Counted from the stretch's first letter, positions 49,698 to 57,824 are shown. The stretch is DNA of 64,000 nucleotides from Streptomyces canus (GCF_030816965.1 NZ_JAUSYQ010000002.1:8236001-8300000); one strand, 5' to 3'. Notes: a model not told the origin generated them from the sequence alone. Made by a program: numbers and translations.

Positions 49698-50555
49698 ATG
49701 CGCCGCACCGCCCGTCTCCGGGCCCTGTCCGTCGTCCTCCCCGCACTCGGGGTCACCCTGGGCGTCGCCCCGCCGATCGCTTTCGCGGAACCGGCCGCGG
49801 AGGTCAGCCCGAGCAGTGTCCAGCCGGGCGGCAGTGTCACCGTGTCCGTCTCCTGCGATCCCGGTACCGGGACGCCGCCCGCCACCGTCGACGCCACCTC
49901 GGAGGCCTTCGAGACGCAGACCGTCCGGTTGCAGCTGGTGCCCGGCGACGACGACAAGGTGTCCGGCCCCGCCTACAGCGGCACCGCGCGCATCGCCGCC
50001 GACCAGGAACTTCAGGAAGGTGCCGGCGGCGTCGGCCCGGACTCCGCGTGGACCGTCGACGGCACCTGCCCGACCGCGGACCGCGCACCGGGCCCGGCCT
50101 GGAGCGCCACCTTCACCGTCGCCCGCGGCCCCGCCGCCGACAGCAGTCACCGCCCGTGCACCGAGCCGCGCACCGAGCCCCGCACCGAACCGCAGACCGA
50201 GCCCCGCACCGAACCGCGCACCGAACCGCAGACCGAGCCCCGCACCGAACCGCAGACCGAGCCCCGGACCGAGCCACGCACCGAGCCGCAGACCGAGCCC
50301 CGCACCGAGCCACGCACCGAGCCGCAGACCGAGCCCCGCACCGAACCGCGCACCGAGCCGCAGACCGAGCCCCGCACCGAACCGCGCACCGAAAGCTGCG
50401 ACACCGCGGTCATCCAGAGCCCGGTCCACGCCGGGCAGGGCGGCAGCTTCACCGACTCCGTGCCCGCTCTGGCCGCCGGTGCCCTGCTGATCGCGGGCGC
50501 CGCCGCGGGCGCCGTCCACCGACTGCGCCGCAAGTCCCCCGCGGCGGATGCCTGA
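49698..50555 (+). CDS. Secreted, membrane-anchored protein with Thr-Glu-Pro repeat stalk
   Basis: A 285-residue surface protein. A signal peptide starts MRRTARLRALSVVLPALGVT and ends near AFA. A beta-rich head (residues 30-150) reads EVSPSSVQPGGSVTVSVSCD and RLQLVPGDDDKVSGPAYSGT. Then Cys154, 19 tandem TEPx units (x is R or Q), and Cys234 lead to a C-terminal helix ALAAGALLIAGAAAGAVH with a basic end. No LPxTG sortase motif. The stalk is charged and probably spans the wall. GAAGGAG lies eight bases before the ATG. The 222-bp gap upstream, after the sigma gene, shows no clear promoter. Confidence 0.85.
   Translation: MRRTARLRALSVVLPALGVTLGVAPPIAFAEPAAEVSPSSVQPGGSVTVSVSCDPGTGTPPATVDATSEAFETQTVRLQLVPGDDDKVSGPAYSGTARIAADQELQEGAGGVGPDSAWTVDGTCPTADRAPGPAWSATFTVARGPAADSSHRPCTEPRTEPRTEPQTEPRTEPRTEPQTEPRTEPQTEPRTEPRTEPQTEPRTEPRTEPQTEPRTEPRTEPQTEPRTEPRTESCDTAVIQSPVHAGQGGSFTDSVPALAAGALLIAGAAAGAVHRLRRKSPAADA
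50160..50387 (+). repeat. 19 copies of a 12-bp repeat encoding TEPR/TEPQ
   Basis: ACCGAGCCGCGC/ACCGAACCGCAG-type units in exact register. A higher order of 36 bp (TEPR-TEPR-TEPQ) is kept for most of the array, with one unit lost after the second period. Codons alternate between GAG/GAA and CCG/CCC/CCA. Confidence 0.9.
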
Positions 50556-50620
50556 GACGAAACGTCAGGTCCGTGTGACGGGCGCAACCCGCACGGGTGC
50601 CCATGGTCGAGCAGCACCGT

Positions 50621-50626
50621 GGGTAC
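50621..50626 (+). promoter_or_regulatory. SigB-type -10 (GGGTAC) before the aminotransferase-like gene
   Basis: GGGTAC lies 85 bp before the start of the aminotransferase-like gene in a gene-free gap. No GNNT box at 14-16 bases was found, so it is a weak candidate. Confidence 0.25.
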
Positions 50627-50711
50627 TCAGAGCGCGAGGAGCGCGCCAGGCGCGAGAACACGAGACGGCGGACCGGACGAGCCACCGGACAGCGCCTTAC
50701 GGAGGTGACCG

Positions 50712-51962
50712 ATGCGGACCGACCCGGAGGGCCACGGCCCCGTTCGCTACGGCCCTCCGTTGCCCGACGACGGGCTTCCCGTACTGCCCGAACTCACCGC
50801 CGTCCTCGCCGCCGCGGCGGCCCGCCCCCGCGCCGAACCGGTCGGCGGCGGCACCCCGCTCCTGGAGGCTGCCTGCGACTACGCGGCCCGGCGCGGTCTG
50901 CCCGCCGAACCCGACCACGTGGCCGCCGCTCCCGGCGCCCCCACCCTCCTGCTCGCCCTGACCGCCGCGCTCGGCGGTGACGTCCTGGTGCCCCGCCCCT
51001 GCGCCGCCTGGTGGGCGCCGTACGCCCGCCTGTTGGGAAGGCCCGTCTTCCACGTGGCGACACCGGCCGAGTGCGGCGGTGTCCCGGATCCGTACGCCCT
51101 TCTGGAGACCGTGCGCCGAGTCCGGGCCGAGGGCGGTGACCCCCGGCTGCTGGTGCTGTCCGTCGCCGACGACCCCACCGCCACCGTCGCTCCGCCCGAG
51201 GTGCTGCACGAGACCGTCGAGGCCGCCGCGGGCGAGGGTCTGCACCTGGTCAGCGACGAGACCTGGCGCGACACCGTGCACGCCCCGCACGAGACGGTCT
51301 GGCTCAGCCCCGCCGAGATGCTGCCCGACCGGGTCAGCGTCGTCACCGATCTGGCCGGCAGCCTGCTCCCGGCCGGCTGGCCGGCCGCCTTCGCCCGTTT
51401 CCCGGCGAACGGCGACGGCGACGGCGACGACCTCCACGCGCGCGTGCTGGACATCCTGACCGCCCTCGGCGCCCGCATCGCCGCACCCGTCGCGGCGGCC
51501 GCCGCCCACGCCCTCACCGAGCCCGAACCGGTCACCGCCCACCGCGCCGCCGTAGGACACCTCCACGCGCGTGTGGCCGCCGCGGCGCACGCCGTCGTCA
51601 TCGGCGCGGGCGCCCTCTCCCGGCCCCCGCGGGCCGGCCGCCACCTCTATGTCGACCTCGGCCCGCTGCGCCCCGCGCTCACCGCGCGCGGCGTCGCAGA
51701 CGCCCAGGACCTGGAGGACTTCCTCACCGCCCGGCTCGGCATGCCCGCACCCGGCGGCCACCGCTTCGGCGACGACCTCGGCGCGCTGCGCGTACGGCTG
51801 TCCACCGGGCCCCTGCTCGGCGGTTCCGACGAGGAACGCGCGGAATGCCTCACCTCACCCGCGCCGTTGGAACTGCCACACGTGCAACGCGCGTTGATCA
51901 CCTTGGAGTCGGTCTTCGACGACCTCCGCGACGACGCTCAGCGATGGGAGCCTCCTCGATGA
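50712..51962 (+). CDS. Fold-type I aminotransferase homologue without any lysine
   Basis: A 416-residue protein matching class I/II PLP-dependent aminotransferases (PELTAVLAAAAARPRAEPVG; AAPGAPTLLLALTAALGGDV; VLVPRPCAAWWAPYARLLG; LHLVSDETWRDTV). The segment normally holding the PLP lysine (S-x-S-K-x-x-x-x-P-G-W-R) reads VVTDLAGSLLPAGWPAAF, with Gly where Lys belongs. The whole sequence contains no lysine, so a PLP aldimine is impossible. Probably a pseudoenzyme or binding protein. ATG with GGAGGTG six bases upstream; the stop overlaps the metallo-hydrolase start (ATGA). Aminotransferases without the lysine are rare. Confidence 0.82.
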   Translation: MRTDPEGHGPVRYGPPLPDDGLPVLPELTAVLAAAAARPRAEPVGGGTPLLEAACDYAARRGLPAEPDHVAAAPGAPTLLLALTAALGGDVLVPRPCAAWWAPYARLLGRPVFHVATPAECGGVPDPYALLETVRRVRAEGGDPRLLVLSVADDPTATVAPPEVLHETVEAAAGEGLHLVSDETWRDTVHAPHETVWLSPAEMLPDRVSVVTDLAGSLLPAGWPAAFARFPANGDGDGDDLHARVLDILTALGARIAAPVAAAAAHALTEPEPVTAHRAAVGHLHARVAAAAHAVVIGAGALSRPPRAGRHLYVDLGPLRPALTARGVADAQDLEDFLTARLGMPAPGGHRFGDDLGALRVRLSTGPLLGGSDEERAECLTSPAPLELPHVQRALITLESVFDDLRDDAQRWEPPR

Positions 51963-53035
51963 CGCAGCAGTCCGAGTCGACCACCAGCACCCGAGTGGCC
52001 GACGAGCCCTCGGCCCCCTCGTTCGCGCCCCCGTCCCCGCCGCTCGCCGAACCCCGCCCCCTGGGGGAGCGGAGAGTGTGGCCGAGGTCCTTCCACGACC
52101 GTCTGACCGCTCCGCTGCCCGGCCTGAAGGCCATGGCCCGCTTCGCCCGCGAGGGCGCCGTACGCCCCGGACCCGAGGGCCTCGCCGACATCCCGAAACT
52201 GCCCTACGCGCCCGCCCCGCTCCCCGCCGTCGACGCCCGCACGGTCGCCGTCTCCTGGGCGGGGCACGCCAGTTGGGTGGTGCGGATCGGCGGCCTGACC
52301 GTCCTCACCGACCCGGTCTGGTCCCGCCGCATCCTCGGCACCCCGGCCCGCATCACCCCGGTCGGCATCGACTGGAACGCCCTGCCGCACATCGACGCGG
52401 TCGTCATCAGCCACAACCACTACGACCACCTGGACGCCCCGACCCTGCGCCGCCTCCCGCGCGACACCCCGGTCTTCGTCCCGGCCGGGCTGGCCCGCTG
52501 GTTCCACCGCCGCCGCTTCACCGCGGTGACCGAACTGGACTGGTGGGAGGCGGCCGAACTGAACGGCGTCCGCTTCGACTTCGTCCCCGCCCACCACTGG
52601 TCCAAGCGCTCCCTCACGGACACCTGTCGCACCCTCTGGGGCGGCTGGGTCCTCACCGCCCAGGACGGCCGACGCGTCTACTTCGCCGGCGACACGGGCT
52701 ACGGCCACTGGTTCTCCCGTATCGGCCACCGCTATCCCGGCATCGACCTCGCCCTCCTGCCCATCGGCGCCTACGACCCCCGCTGGTGGCTCAGCGACGT
52801 GCACTGCGACCCGGAGGAGGCGGTGCGAGCGGCCCAGGACCTGGGCGCCCGCCGCATGGCCCCCATGCACTGGGCGACGTTCGTGCTGTCGGCGGAACCG
52901 GTGCTGGAACCGCTCACGAGGGTCAGGGAGGCGTGGGAGAAGGCGGGCCTGGCACGCGAGGACCTGTGGGACCTGCCGATCGGAGGCTCACGGGTGCTGG
53001 AGCACCTCCCTGAGCACCTCCATGAGCACCCCTAG
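51959..53035 (+). CDS. MBL-fold metallo-hydrolase (UlaG/NAPE-PLD-like)
   Basis: A 358-residue metallo-beta-lactamase fold protein. SWAGHASWVVRIGGLTVLTD, VVISHNHYDHLDAPTL (HxHxDH), VPAHHWSKRSLTD and VYFAGDTGYGHWF carry the ligands; PMHWATF is the last His block. The long N-terminus (residues 1-70) is low complexity. It resembles NAPE-PLD and L-ascorbate-6-phosphate lactonase. Start at ATG 51959 chosen for the ATGA overlap and GGGAG eight bases upstream; ATG 51944 is possible. Convergent with the VTT gene, overlapping it by four bases. Confidence 0.88.
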   Translation: MTQQSESTTSTRVADEPSAPSFAPPSPPLAEPRPLGERRVWPRSFHDRLTAPLPGLKAMARFAREGAVRPGPEGLADIPKLPYAPAPLPAVDARTVAVSWAGHASWVVRIGGLTVLTDPVWSRRILGTPARITPVGIDWNALPHIDAVVISHNHYDHLDAPTLRRLPRDTPVFVPAGLARWFHRRRFTAVTELDWWEAAELNGVRFDFVPAHHWSKRSLTDTCRTLWGGWVLTAQDGRRVYFAGDTGYGHWFSRIGHRYPGIDLALLPIGAYDPRWWLSDVHCDPEEAVRAAQDLGARRMAPMHWATFVLSAEPVLEPLTRVREAWEKAGLAREDLWDLPIGGSRVLEHLPEHLHEHP

Positions 53036-53646
53036 GAGCGCACCCGCTTCCACACCGTCGGCGCCGCGCTGATCGACACGGTCAGCGCGACCGCCGCCAC
53101 GACACCCTGCCAAGGCTCCTTGAACAGCGACCCACCCAGGATCCCGATCAGCTGATACGTCACGGCCCAGGCCAGACAAGCCGGCAGATTCCCCCGAACG
53201 AACCGCCGCAACGGCCACTCGGCCATGAGACAGGCCAGCATCACCGGAATCCGCCCCGCCGGCACCAGCCGGGAAAGGACGAGGACGGCCACCCCGTGGT
53301 CGGCCAACTTCCCCTGCGCCTGGGAGAGCCGCTCCTCCGGCGCCCGGGACCGAAGCGCCTCCAGCCACCGCGACCCGTTCTTCGACTTCATCCCGCGCCG
53401 TCCCAGCCAGTACAGGGCGACGTCCCCGAGAAACGCGGCGGTGGAGGCCGTGACGAACACGAACAGCAGAGCGAGAGGCGCCGTCTGATGAAACGCCACG
53501 ACGGCGGCCGAACTCACCAGCGCCCCCGTGGGCACCACCGGTACCAACGCGCCCAGAAACACCAGCAGGAACAACGTCGGGTACCCGATTGCCTGTCCGG
53601 CAGCCCCCGGCGTCGCCCCCGTGGTGGCGGCTGCGAGCCACATCAC
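53032..53646 (-). CDS. DedA/VTT-domain membrane protein
   Basis: A 204-residue membrane protein with about five hydrophobic segments: YPTLFLLVFLGALVPVVPTG, LALLFVFVTASTAAFLGDVA, FVRGNLPACLAWAVTYQLIG and GVVAAVALTVSISAAP. VLSRLVPAGRIPVMLACLMA contains the conserved R-x-x-P-x-G/R motif of the VTT fold. Homologues flip lipids such as undecaprenyl phosphate. GTG start overlaps the stop of the upstream metallo-hydrolase gene by four bases. Confidence 0.85.
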   Translation of the reverse strand: MMWLAAATTGATPGAAGQAIGYPTLFLLVFLGALVPVVPTGALVSSAAVVAFHQTAPLALLFVFVTASTAAFLGDVALYWLGRRGMKSKNGSRWLEALRSRAPEERLSQAQGKLADHGVAVLVLSRLVPAGRIPVMLACLMAEWPLRRFVRGNLPACLAWAVTYQLIGILGGSLFKEPWQGVVAAVALTVSISAAPTVWKRVRS

Positions 53647-54416
53647 CGCGCAACCTCCAGCCGCACGCTCTCCCCGTGCTCCAGCCGGTGCACATCCACG
53701 CCCGGCGCGAACTCCGCCGCCAGCCGCACGAACTCCGCACCCGGCGCATGGAACTCATGCGGCCGCACCGCGTCCATCCCGATCGGCCAGTAGGTTCCGT
53801 AGTGCACCGGCACCGCACTGCGCGGCGCCAACCGGGCCAGGGCCTGGGCCGCGCGCCCGGCGTCGAGGTGCCCCTCCCCGAGATAGGGCCCCCACCCGCC
53901 GACCGGCAGCAACGCCACGTCGACCGGCCCGACTTCCTTGGCCATGTCGTCGAACAGCCCGGTGTCCCCGGCGAAGTACGTCCGCGCCGAGCCCTCGACG
54001 ACGTAACCGAGCGCGGGGGAGCGGTGCGGCCCGACCGGCAGCCGGCGCCCGTCGTGCCAGGCGGGCACCACGCGTATCAGGAGGTCGCCGACGCGTCGCT
54101 CGTCGCCGGGCGCCACCTCGTCCACCCGGAGGTCGGTGAGCCGGCGCAGCCCCGGCACCTGGCGTGGTGCGCCCCGGGGCACGAGCAGGCGCGTGCCCGG
54201 CTCCAGCCGTGCCAGCGAGGGAACGTGCAGGTGGTCGGCGTGCAGATGGGAGACGAGGACCACGTCCGCACGCCGGGCGCCCGGCGGCGGTACCGCACCG
54301 CGGCGCCGGCGCAGATGGGCGAGACGGCGAGCGAACAGAGGGTCGGTGAGCACACGTACGTCCGAATCCGTCACCGTGCAGGTGGCGTGGCCCCACCAGG
54401 TGATCTCCACCGGCAC
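53643..54416 (-). CDS. MBL-fold metallo-hydrolase (second, UlaG-like)
   Basis: A 257-residue metallo-beta-lactamase protein. ITWWGHATCTVTDSDVRVLT, VVLVSHLHADHLHVPSLARL (HxHxDH), VVPAWHDGRRLP, TYFAGDTGLFDDM and PVHYGTYWPIGMDA are the ligand blocks. It is a shorter paralogue of the MBL protein at 51959-53035. AAGGAGG lies seven bases before the GTG start. Coupled to the VTT gene by a GTGA overlap. Confidence 0.88.
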   Translation of the reverse strand: MPVEITWWGHATCTVTDSDVRVLTDPLFARRLAHLRRRRGAVPPPGARRADVVLVSHLHADHLHVPSLARLEPGTRLLVPRGAPRQVPGLRRLTDLRVDEVAPGDERRVGDLLIRVVPAWHDGRRLPVGPHRSPALGYVVEGSARTYFAGDTGLFDDMAKEVGPVDVALLPVGGWGPYLGEGHLDAGRAAQALARLAPRSAVPVHYGTYWPIGMDAVRPHEFHAPGAEFVRLAAEFAPGVDVHRLEHGESVRLEVAR

Positions 54417-54499
54417 CTCTTTGCCTCCTTCGCGCGACTCCCCGAAGCCTACGGGCTGGAGTAGGGTCGGCGGCGAAACCCGGAGGTGAGGGGGACGCC

Positions 54500-54901
54500 A
54501 TGGGAGCGGTCCATGTCACGGCGATCGCGAGTCTGACGCCGCTGGAGGAGCTGGACGCCGACCCCTTCCTGGTGGACTCCCGCAGCCAGCACGCGATGTG
54601 TGCGCGCTGGGCCGCGGAGCGGGGATACACGGTGCGGCGGGAGCTGCTGGTGCGGGGGCTCAGGGCCGACCACTGCGTGCTGTGGGACGGGGTGCGGGCG
54701 GGGCGGGATCTCTTCGTGGCTCCGAGCCGCAGGGTCCTGGAGAGCGCCCTGTCCTCCGTGGAGGAGTTCACCGCCGAATGCGCCCGCCGCGGGGTACGGG
54801 TCGAGACGGTGGGCTTCGCGGAGCCCCTCTACGACGCCCAGATGAAGGCCAGGGTGCATCGCAGGCTGTCGATGCCGACGGCGGGATACGACGGCCGTTA
54901 G
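54500..54901 (+). CDS. Conserved protein, faintly resembling a serine-recombinase N-domain
   Basis: A 133-residue soluble protein of unrecognised family. DSRSQHAMCARWAAERGYTV recalls the S-x-x-x-Q-x-x-x-C-x-x-x-A-x-x-x-G segment of resolvases, and ALSSVEEFTAECARRGVRVE the following helix. The catalytic R-x-S and the DNA-binding domain are missing, and VLWDGVRAGRDLFVAPSRRV has no LDRL/R. So a diverged fold, if related. The ATG follows GGAGGTGAGGGG. TAGGGT 37 bp upstream may be a -10. Divergent from the second MBL gene. Confidence 0.5.
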   Translation: MGAVHVTAIASLTPLEELDADPFLVDSRSQHAMCARWAAERGYTVRRELLVRGLRADHCVLWDGVRAGRDLFVAPSRRVLESALSSVEEFTAECARRGVRVETVGFAEPLYDAQMKARVHRRLSMPTAGYDGR

Positions 54902-54969
54902 CCACCCGTATGACACGCTGGTCCCAGCGCCCGCACCGACGACGGGCCGGGACGTGAGGTGTACGGGGC

Positions 54970-57045
54970 GTGCGTGCGGGGCGTTGGCGGCGGGTGGTCA
55001 GTCAGGTCGGGCGGAGCGTCACGGTATGGGTCGTCTCGACCCTGACAATGCTGGTGCTGGCGGGGATCCTGCCGGACTTCCGGCTTCAGTCCCCGACCGG
55101 TGACAGCGCGACCCGGATCGCGGTCACCGCGGCGTTCGGCGCCGGTGCGTTCGGTGTGCTGTCGGCCGTCGTGTGGCCGCTGCTCGTACGGCTGTTCCTG
55201 CTCGTGCCGACCCTGGTGCTCGGGCTCCTCGTCTTCTTCCTCAACGGGGCGCTGCTGCTGCTCGCCCTGCGCCTGAACCCCGCCGAGCGCGGCGACGCCG
55301 CCCCGGAGACCGCGGTCGTGGTGGCCGCCGTGATGTCCGCGGTCGCCTCCGCCACCGGCGGCGCCCTCGCGGTGCGCGACGACGACGCCTACCGCCGCCG
55401 CCTGTACCGTCTCGCCGACCGCCGCCGCAGAGGCGGCCCCCTGGGCCCGGCCACCCCTGGCACGGTCTTCCTCCAGCTCGACGGAGTGGGCCACGACGTC
55501 CTGGTGGCCGCGGTCCGCGACGGACTCATGCCGACGATCGCCCGTTGGCTGGGCCAGGGCGACCGCCTCGGCCGCGCGGCACGCCCCACCCACCGGCTCA
55601 CCTCCTGGCGCACCGACTGGTCCAGCCAGACCGGTGCCAGCCAGCTCGGCATCCTGCACGGCAGCAACCACGACGTCCCCGCCTTCCGCTGGTACGAGAA
55701 GGACCGCGGCGAGGTGATGGTCTGCAACCGCCCGACCAGCGCCGTCGAACTCCAGCACCGGGCCGTGGCACAGGCAGGACACGACGGACTGCTCGCCGTC
55801 GACGGCGCGAGCCGCGGCAACCTCTTCTCCGGCGGCGCCGAGGAACAGGCCCTCGTCCTGTCCATCGCCACCCGCCGCCGCAGCCGCGAGACCCGCTCCC
55901 GGGCCGGCTACTTCGCCTACTTCTCGGACCCCGCCAACGCCGTCCGCACCGCCATGTCGTTCTTCGCCGAGGTCGGCCGCGAGATCGGCCAGTCGACCCG
56001 CGCCCGGATACGCAAGGAGCGTCCCCGGGTGGGCCGCGGAGGCCTGTACCCGCTCGTCCGTGCCTTCGCGACGGTCGTGGAACGCGATGTCGTGGTCGCC
56101 GCCGTCATGGGCGACATGCTCGCCGGGCGTACGGCCGTCTACGCCGACCTCGTCGCCTACGACGAGGTCGCCCACCACTCCGGGCCGACGAGCCGTGACG
56201 CCGCGAAGGTCCTGGAGCGCCTGGACCGCTCGCTCGCGCTGATCGAGAACGTCGCCGAGCACGCACCGCGCCCGTACCGGATCGTCGTCCTCTCCGACCA
56301 CGGCCAGAGCCCCGGCGAGACCTTCCGCACCCGCTACGGGCTCACCCTCGGCGACCTGGTCCGGGCCGGCTGCGGGCTGCCCGTGTCGCGCAAGGCCGAG
56401 CGCACCCACAGCGGGGCCGAGGCCCGCGCCGCCGTCCGTGCCGCGCTGCGCCGGCCGGGCAAGGAGGGGCGTGAGCAGTACCGGCCCGCGCGCGACTCCG
56501 AGCCGATCGTGCTGGCGTCCGGCAACCTCGGGCTGGTCTCCTTCCCGGACGTGCATCACCGCATGAGCAAGGAGGAGATGGACGCGAGGCACCCGGCACT
56601 GCTGACCACTCTCGCCAATCATCCCGGTGTCGGCTTCCTCCTGGTGAGCAGCGAGGAGCACGGTGGGGTGGTGCTGGGGCCGTTCGGTACGGAGATCCCC
56701 CTCGACCGGCTTGACGACGAACCCGGGCCGTTGGCCGACTTCGGGCCGGGCGCGGTCGAGGCGGTACGGCGTACCCACTCCTTTCCGCACACCGCCGACA
56801 TCATGGTCAACTCCTGGTACGACCCTGCGGAGGGGGAGGTGCTCGCCTTCGAGGAGCAGATCGGGTCGCACGGCGGCCTGGGGGGTGCGCAGGCCAAGCC
56901 GTTCCTGTTGTCGCCGCTCGCCCTGTCCGAGCCTCCTGAGGACATCACCGGGGCCGAGCAGGTGCACAAGGTGCTGCGGGGGTGGCTCGACGAAGCCGGG
57001 GGTCCTCAAGTGCCGTTGGGGAAGGCGGAGGAGAAGGCCGCGTAG
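54970..57045 (+). CDS. Membrane-anchored alkaline-phosphatase-superfamily phosphodiesterase with holin-like N-terminus
   Basis: A 691-residue protein. Four hydrophobic segments in residues 14-140 (VTVWVVSTLTMLVLAGILPD; LFLLVPTLVLGLLVFFLNGA; TAVVVAAVMSAVASATGGAL) make it score as a 'phage holin' domain. A nucleotide pyrophosphatase/phosphodiesterase domain follows: FLQLDGVGHDVLVAAVRDGL (metal Asp), SSQTGASQLGIL (nucleophile Thr/Ser), VAYDEVAHHSGPTSRD (Asp, His) and VVLSDHGQSPGETF (Asp, His). All usual metal ligands appear. It probably hydrolyses a membrane-linked phosphodiester or nucleotide. GTG start with GAGG ten bases upstream; a dispersed repeat follows the stop. Confidence 0.78.
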   Translation: MRAGRWRRVVSQVGRSVTVWVVSTLTMLVLAGILPDFRLQSPTGDSATRIAVTAAFGAGAFGVLSAVVWPLLVRLFLLVPTLVLGLLVFFLNGALLLLALRLNPAERGDAAPETAVVVAAVMSAVASATGGALAVRDDDAYRRRLYRLADRRRRGGPLGPATPGTVFLQLDGVGHDVLVAAVRDGLMPTIARWLGQGDRLGRAARPTHRLTSWRTDWSSQTGASQLGILHGSNHDVPAFRWYEKDRGEVMVCNRPTSAVELQHRAVAQAGHDGLLAVDGASRGNLFSGGAEEQALVLSIATRRRSRETRSRAGYFAYFSDPANAVRTAMSFFAEVGREIGQSTRARIRKERPRVGRGGLYPLVRAFATVVERDVVVAAVMGDMLAGRTAVYADLVAYDEVAHHSGPTSRDAAKVLERLDRSLALIENVAEHAPRPYRIVVLSDHGQSPGETFRTRYGLTLGDLVRAGCGLPVSRKAERTHSGAEARAAVRAALRRPGKEGREQYRPARDSEPIVLASGNLGLVSFPDVHHRMSKEEMDARHPALLTTLANHPGVGFLLVSSEEHGGVVLGPFGTEIPLDRLDDEPGPLADFGPGAVEAVRRTHSFPHTADIMVNSWYDPAEGEVLAFEEQIGSHGGLGGAQAKPFLLSPLALSEPPEDITGAEQVHKVLRGWLDEAGGPQVPLGKAEEKAA

Positions 57046-57049
57046 GTGT

Positions 57050-57122
57050 TCGGCTGCGGGCCGCTGGGGGGTTGGTCGCGCCCACGCGGCGGAGCCGCAT
57101 GTCGATACAGCCCCGCGCCCCC
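57050..57122. repeat. Dispersed Streptomyces intergenic repeat
   Basis: The gap (57046-57301) begins with a block including GTTGGTCGCGCCCACGCGGC, a GCGGC-GGA-GCCGC hairpin and GTCGATACAGCCCCGCGCCC. I recognise this sequence as a very common 3'-flanking repeat in streptomycete genomes. It lies five bases after the phosphodiesterase stop and may help terminate it. The remaining 180 bp shows no gene or clear promoter. Confidence 0.6.
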
Positions 57123-57301
57123 GGTAGGTCCGGTCGCCCTGAGGAAATCAGCCGCGTTCGTTCGCCCCGGCGCAGACTCTCCGCAGCGGGCCAGGCTGCC
57201 GTTCACCGCAGGGGGGCCGGTCTTCCGCGTGAGCTGAGCCGTAGTGTGATCGGATGGTTCCCGCACACCCCCGTCAGCGGGACCACACGAAAGGACTGAC
57301 C

Positions 57302-57730
57302 GTGGCTACCACGCGCTCCGCACACACCGTCTGGGAAGGCAACCTCCTCGAGGGCAACGGTGTCGTCACCTTCGATTCCTCCGGTGCCATCGACGAGCAG
57401 CCGGTGACGTGGGCTGCCCGCACCCAGGAGGCGAACGGCAAGACCAGCCCCGAGGAGCTGATCGCGGCCGCCCACTCCAGCTGCTTCTCCATGGCGTTCT
57501 CGCACGCCCTCGCCGGGGCCGGCACCCCGCCCACCAAGCTCCTCACCTCCGCCGATGTCACCTTCCAGCCGGGAGAGGGCATCACCGGCATCCACCTCAC
57601 CGTCGAGGGCACCGTGCCGGGTCTCGACGAGGAGGGTTTCGTGGCCGCCGCCGAGCAGGCCAAGGTCAACTGCCCGGTCAGCCAGGCCCTGAAGGCCGTA
57701 CCGATCACACTGGACGCGAAGCTCGCCTGA
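57302..57730 (+). CDS. OsmC-family peroxiredoxin
   Basis: A 142-residue organic-hydroperoxide reductase fold (OsmC). The two reactive cysteines are in ELIAAAHSSCFSMAFSHALA and AAEQAKVNCPVSQALKAVP. Substrates are organic or fatty acid hydroperoxides. The GTG start (VATTRSAHTVWEGNL) follows AAAGGA by seven bases. Followed by a hairpin. Probably part of the stress group. Confidence 0.9.
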   Translation: MATTRSAHTVWEGNLLEGNGVVTFDSSGAIDEQPVTWAARTQEANGKTSPEELIAAAHSSCFSMAFSHALAGAGTPPTKLLTSADVTFQPGEGITGIHLTVEGTVPGLDEEGFVAAAEQAKVNCPVSQALKAVPITLDAKLA

Positions 57731-57747
57731 ACCCGAAGGCACCAGGT

Positions 57748-57780
57748 CGCGCAGGCCGCCCGTCCGGGGCGGTCTGCGCG
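57748..57780 (+). terminator. Terminator of the osmC gene
   Basis: A 14-bp stem with one G-T wobble and a 4-nt loop (57748-57761 with 57766-57780), 17 bp after the OsmC stop. Confidence 0.65.
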
Positions 57781-57824
57781 CGCCGCGGTTCGGGGATCGG
57801 TTCGGTGGTGCGGGAGGCAACGCG

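Noticed and set aside
50160..50387. Short direct repeats resembling a CRISPR-like array
   Set aside because: Uninterrupted 12-bp units without spacers, in frame within a secreted protein.
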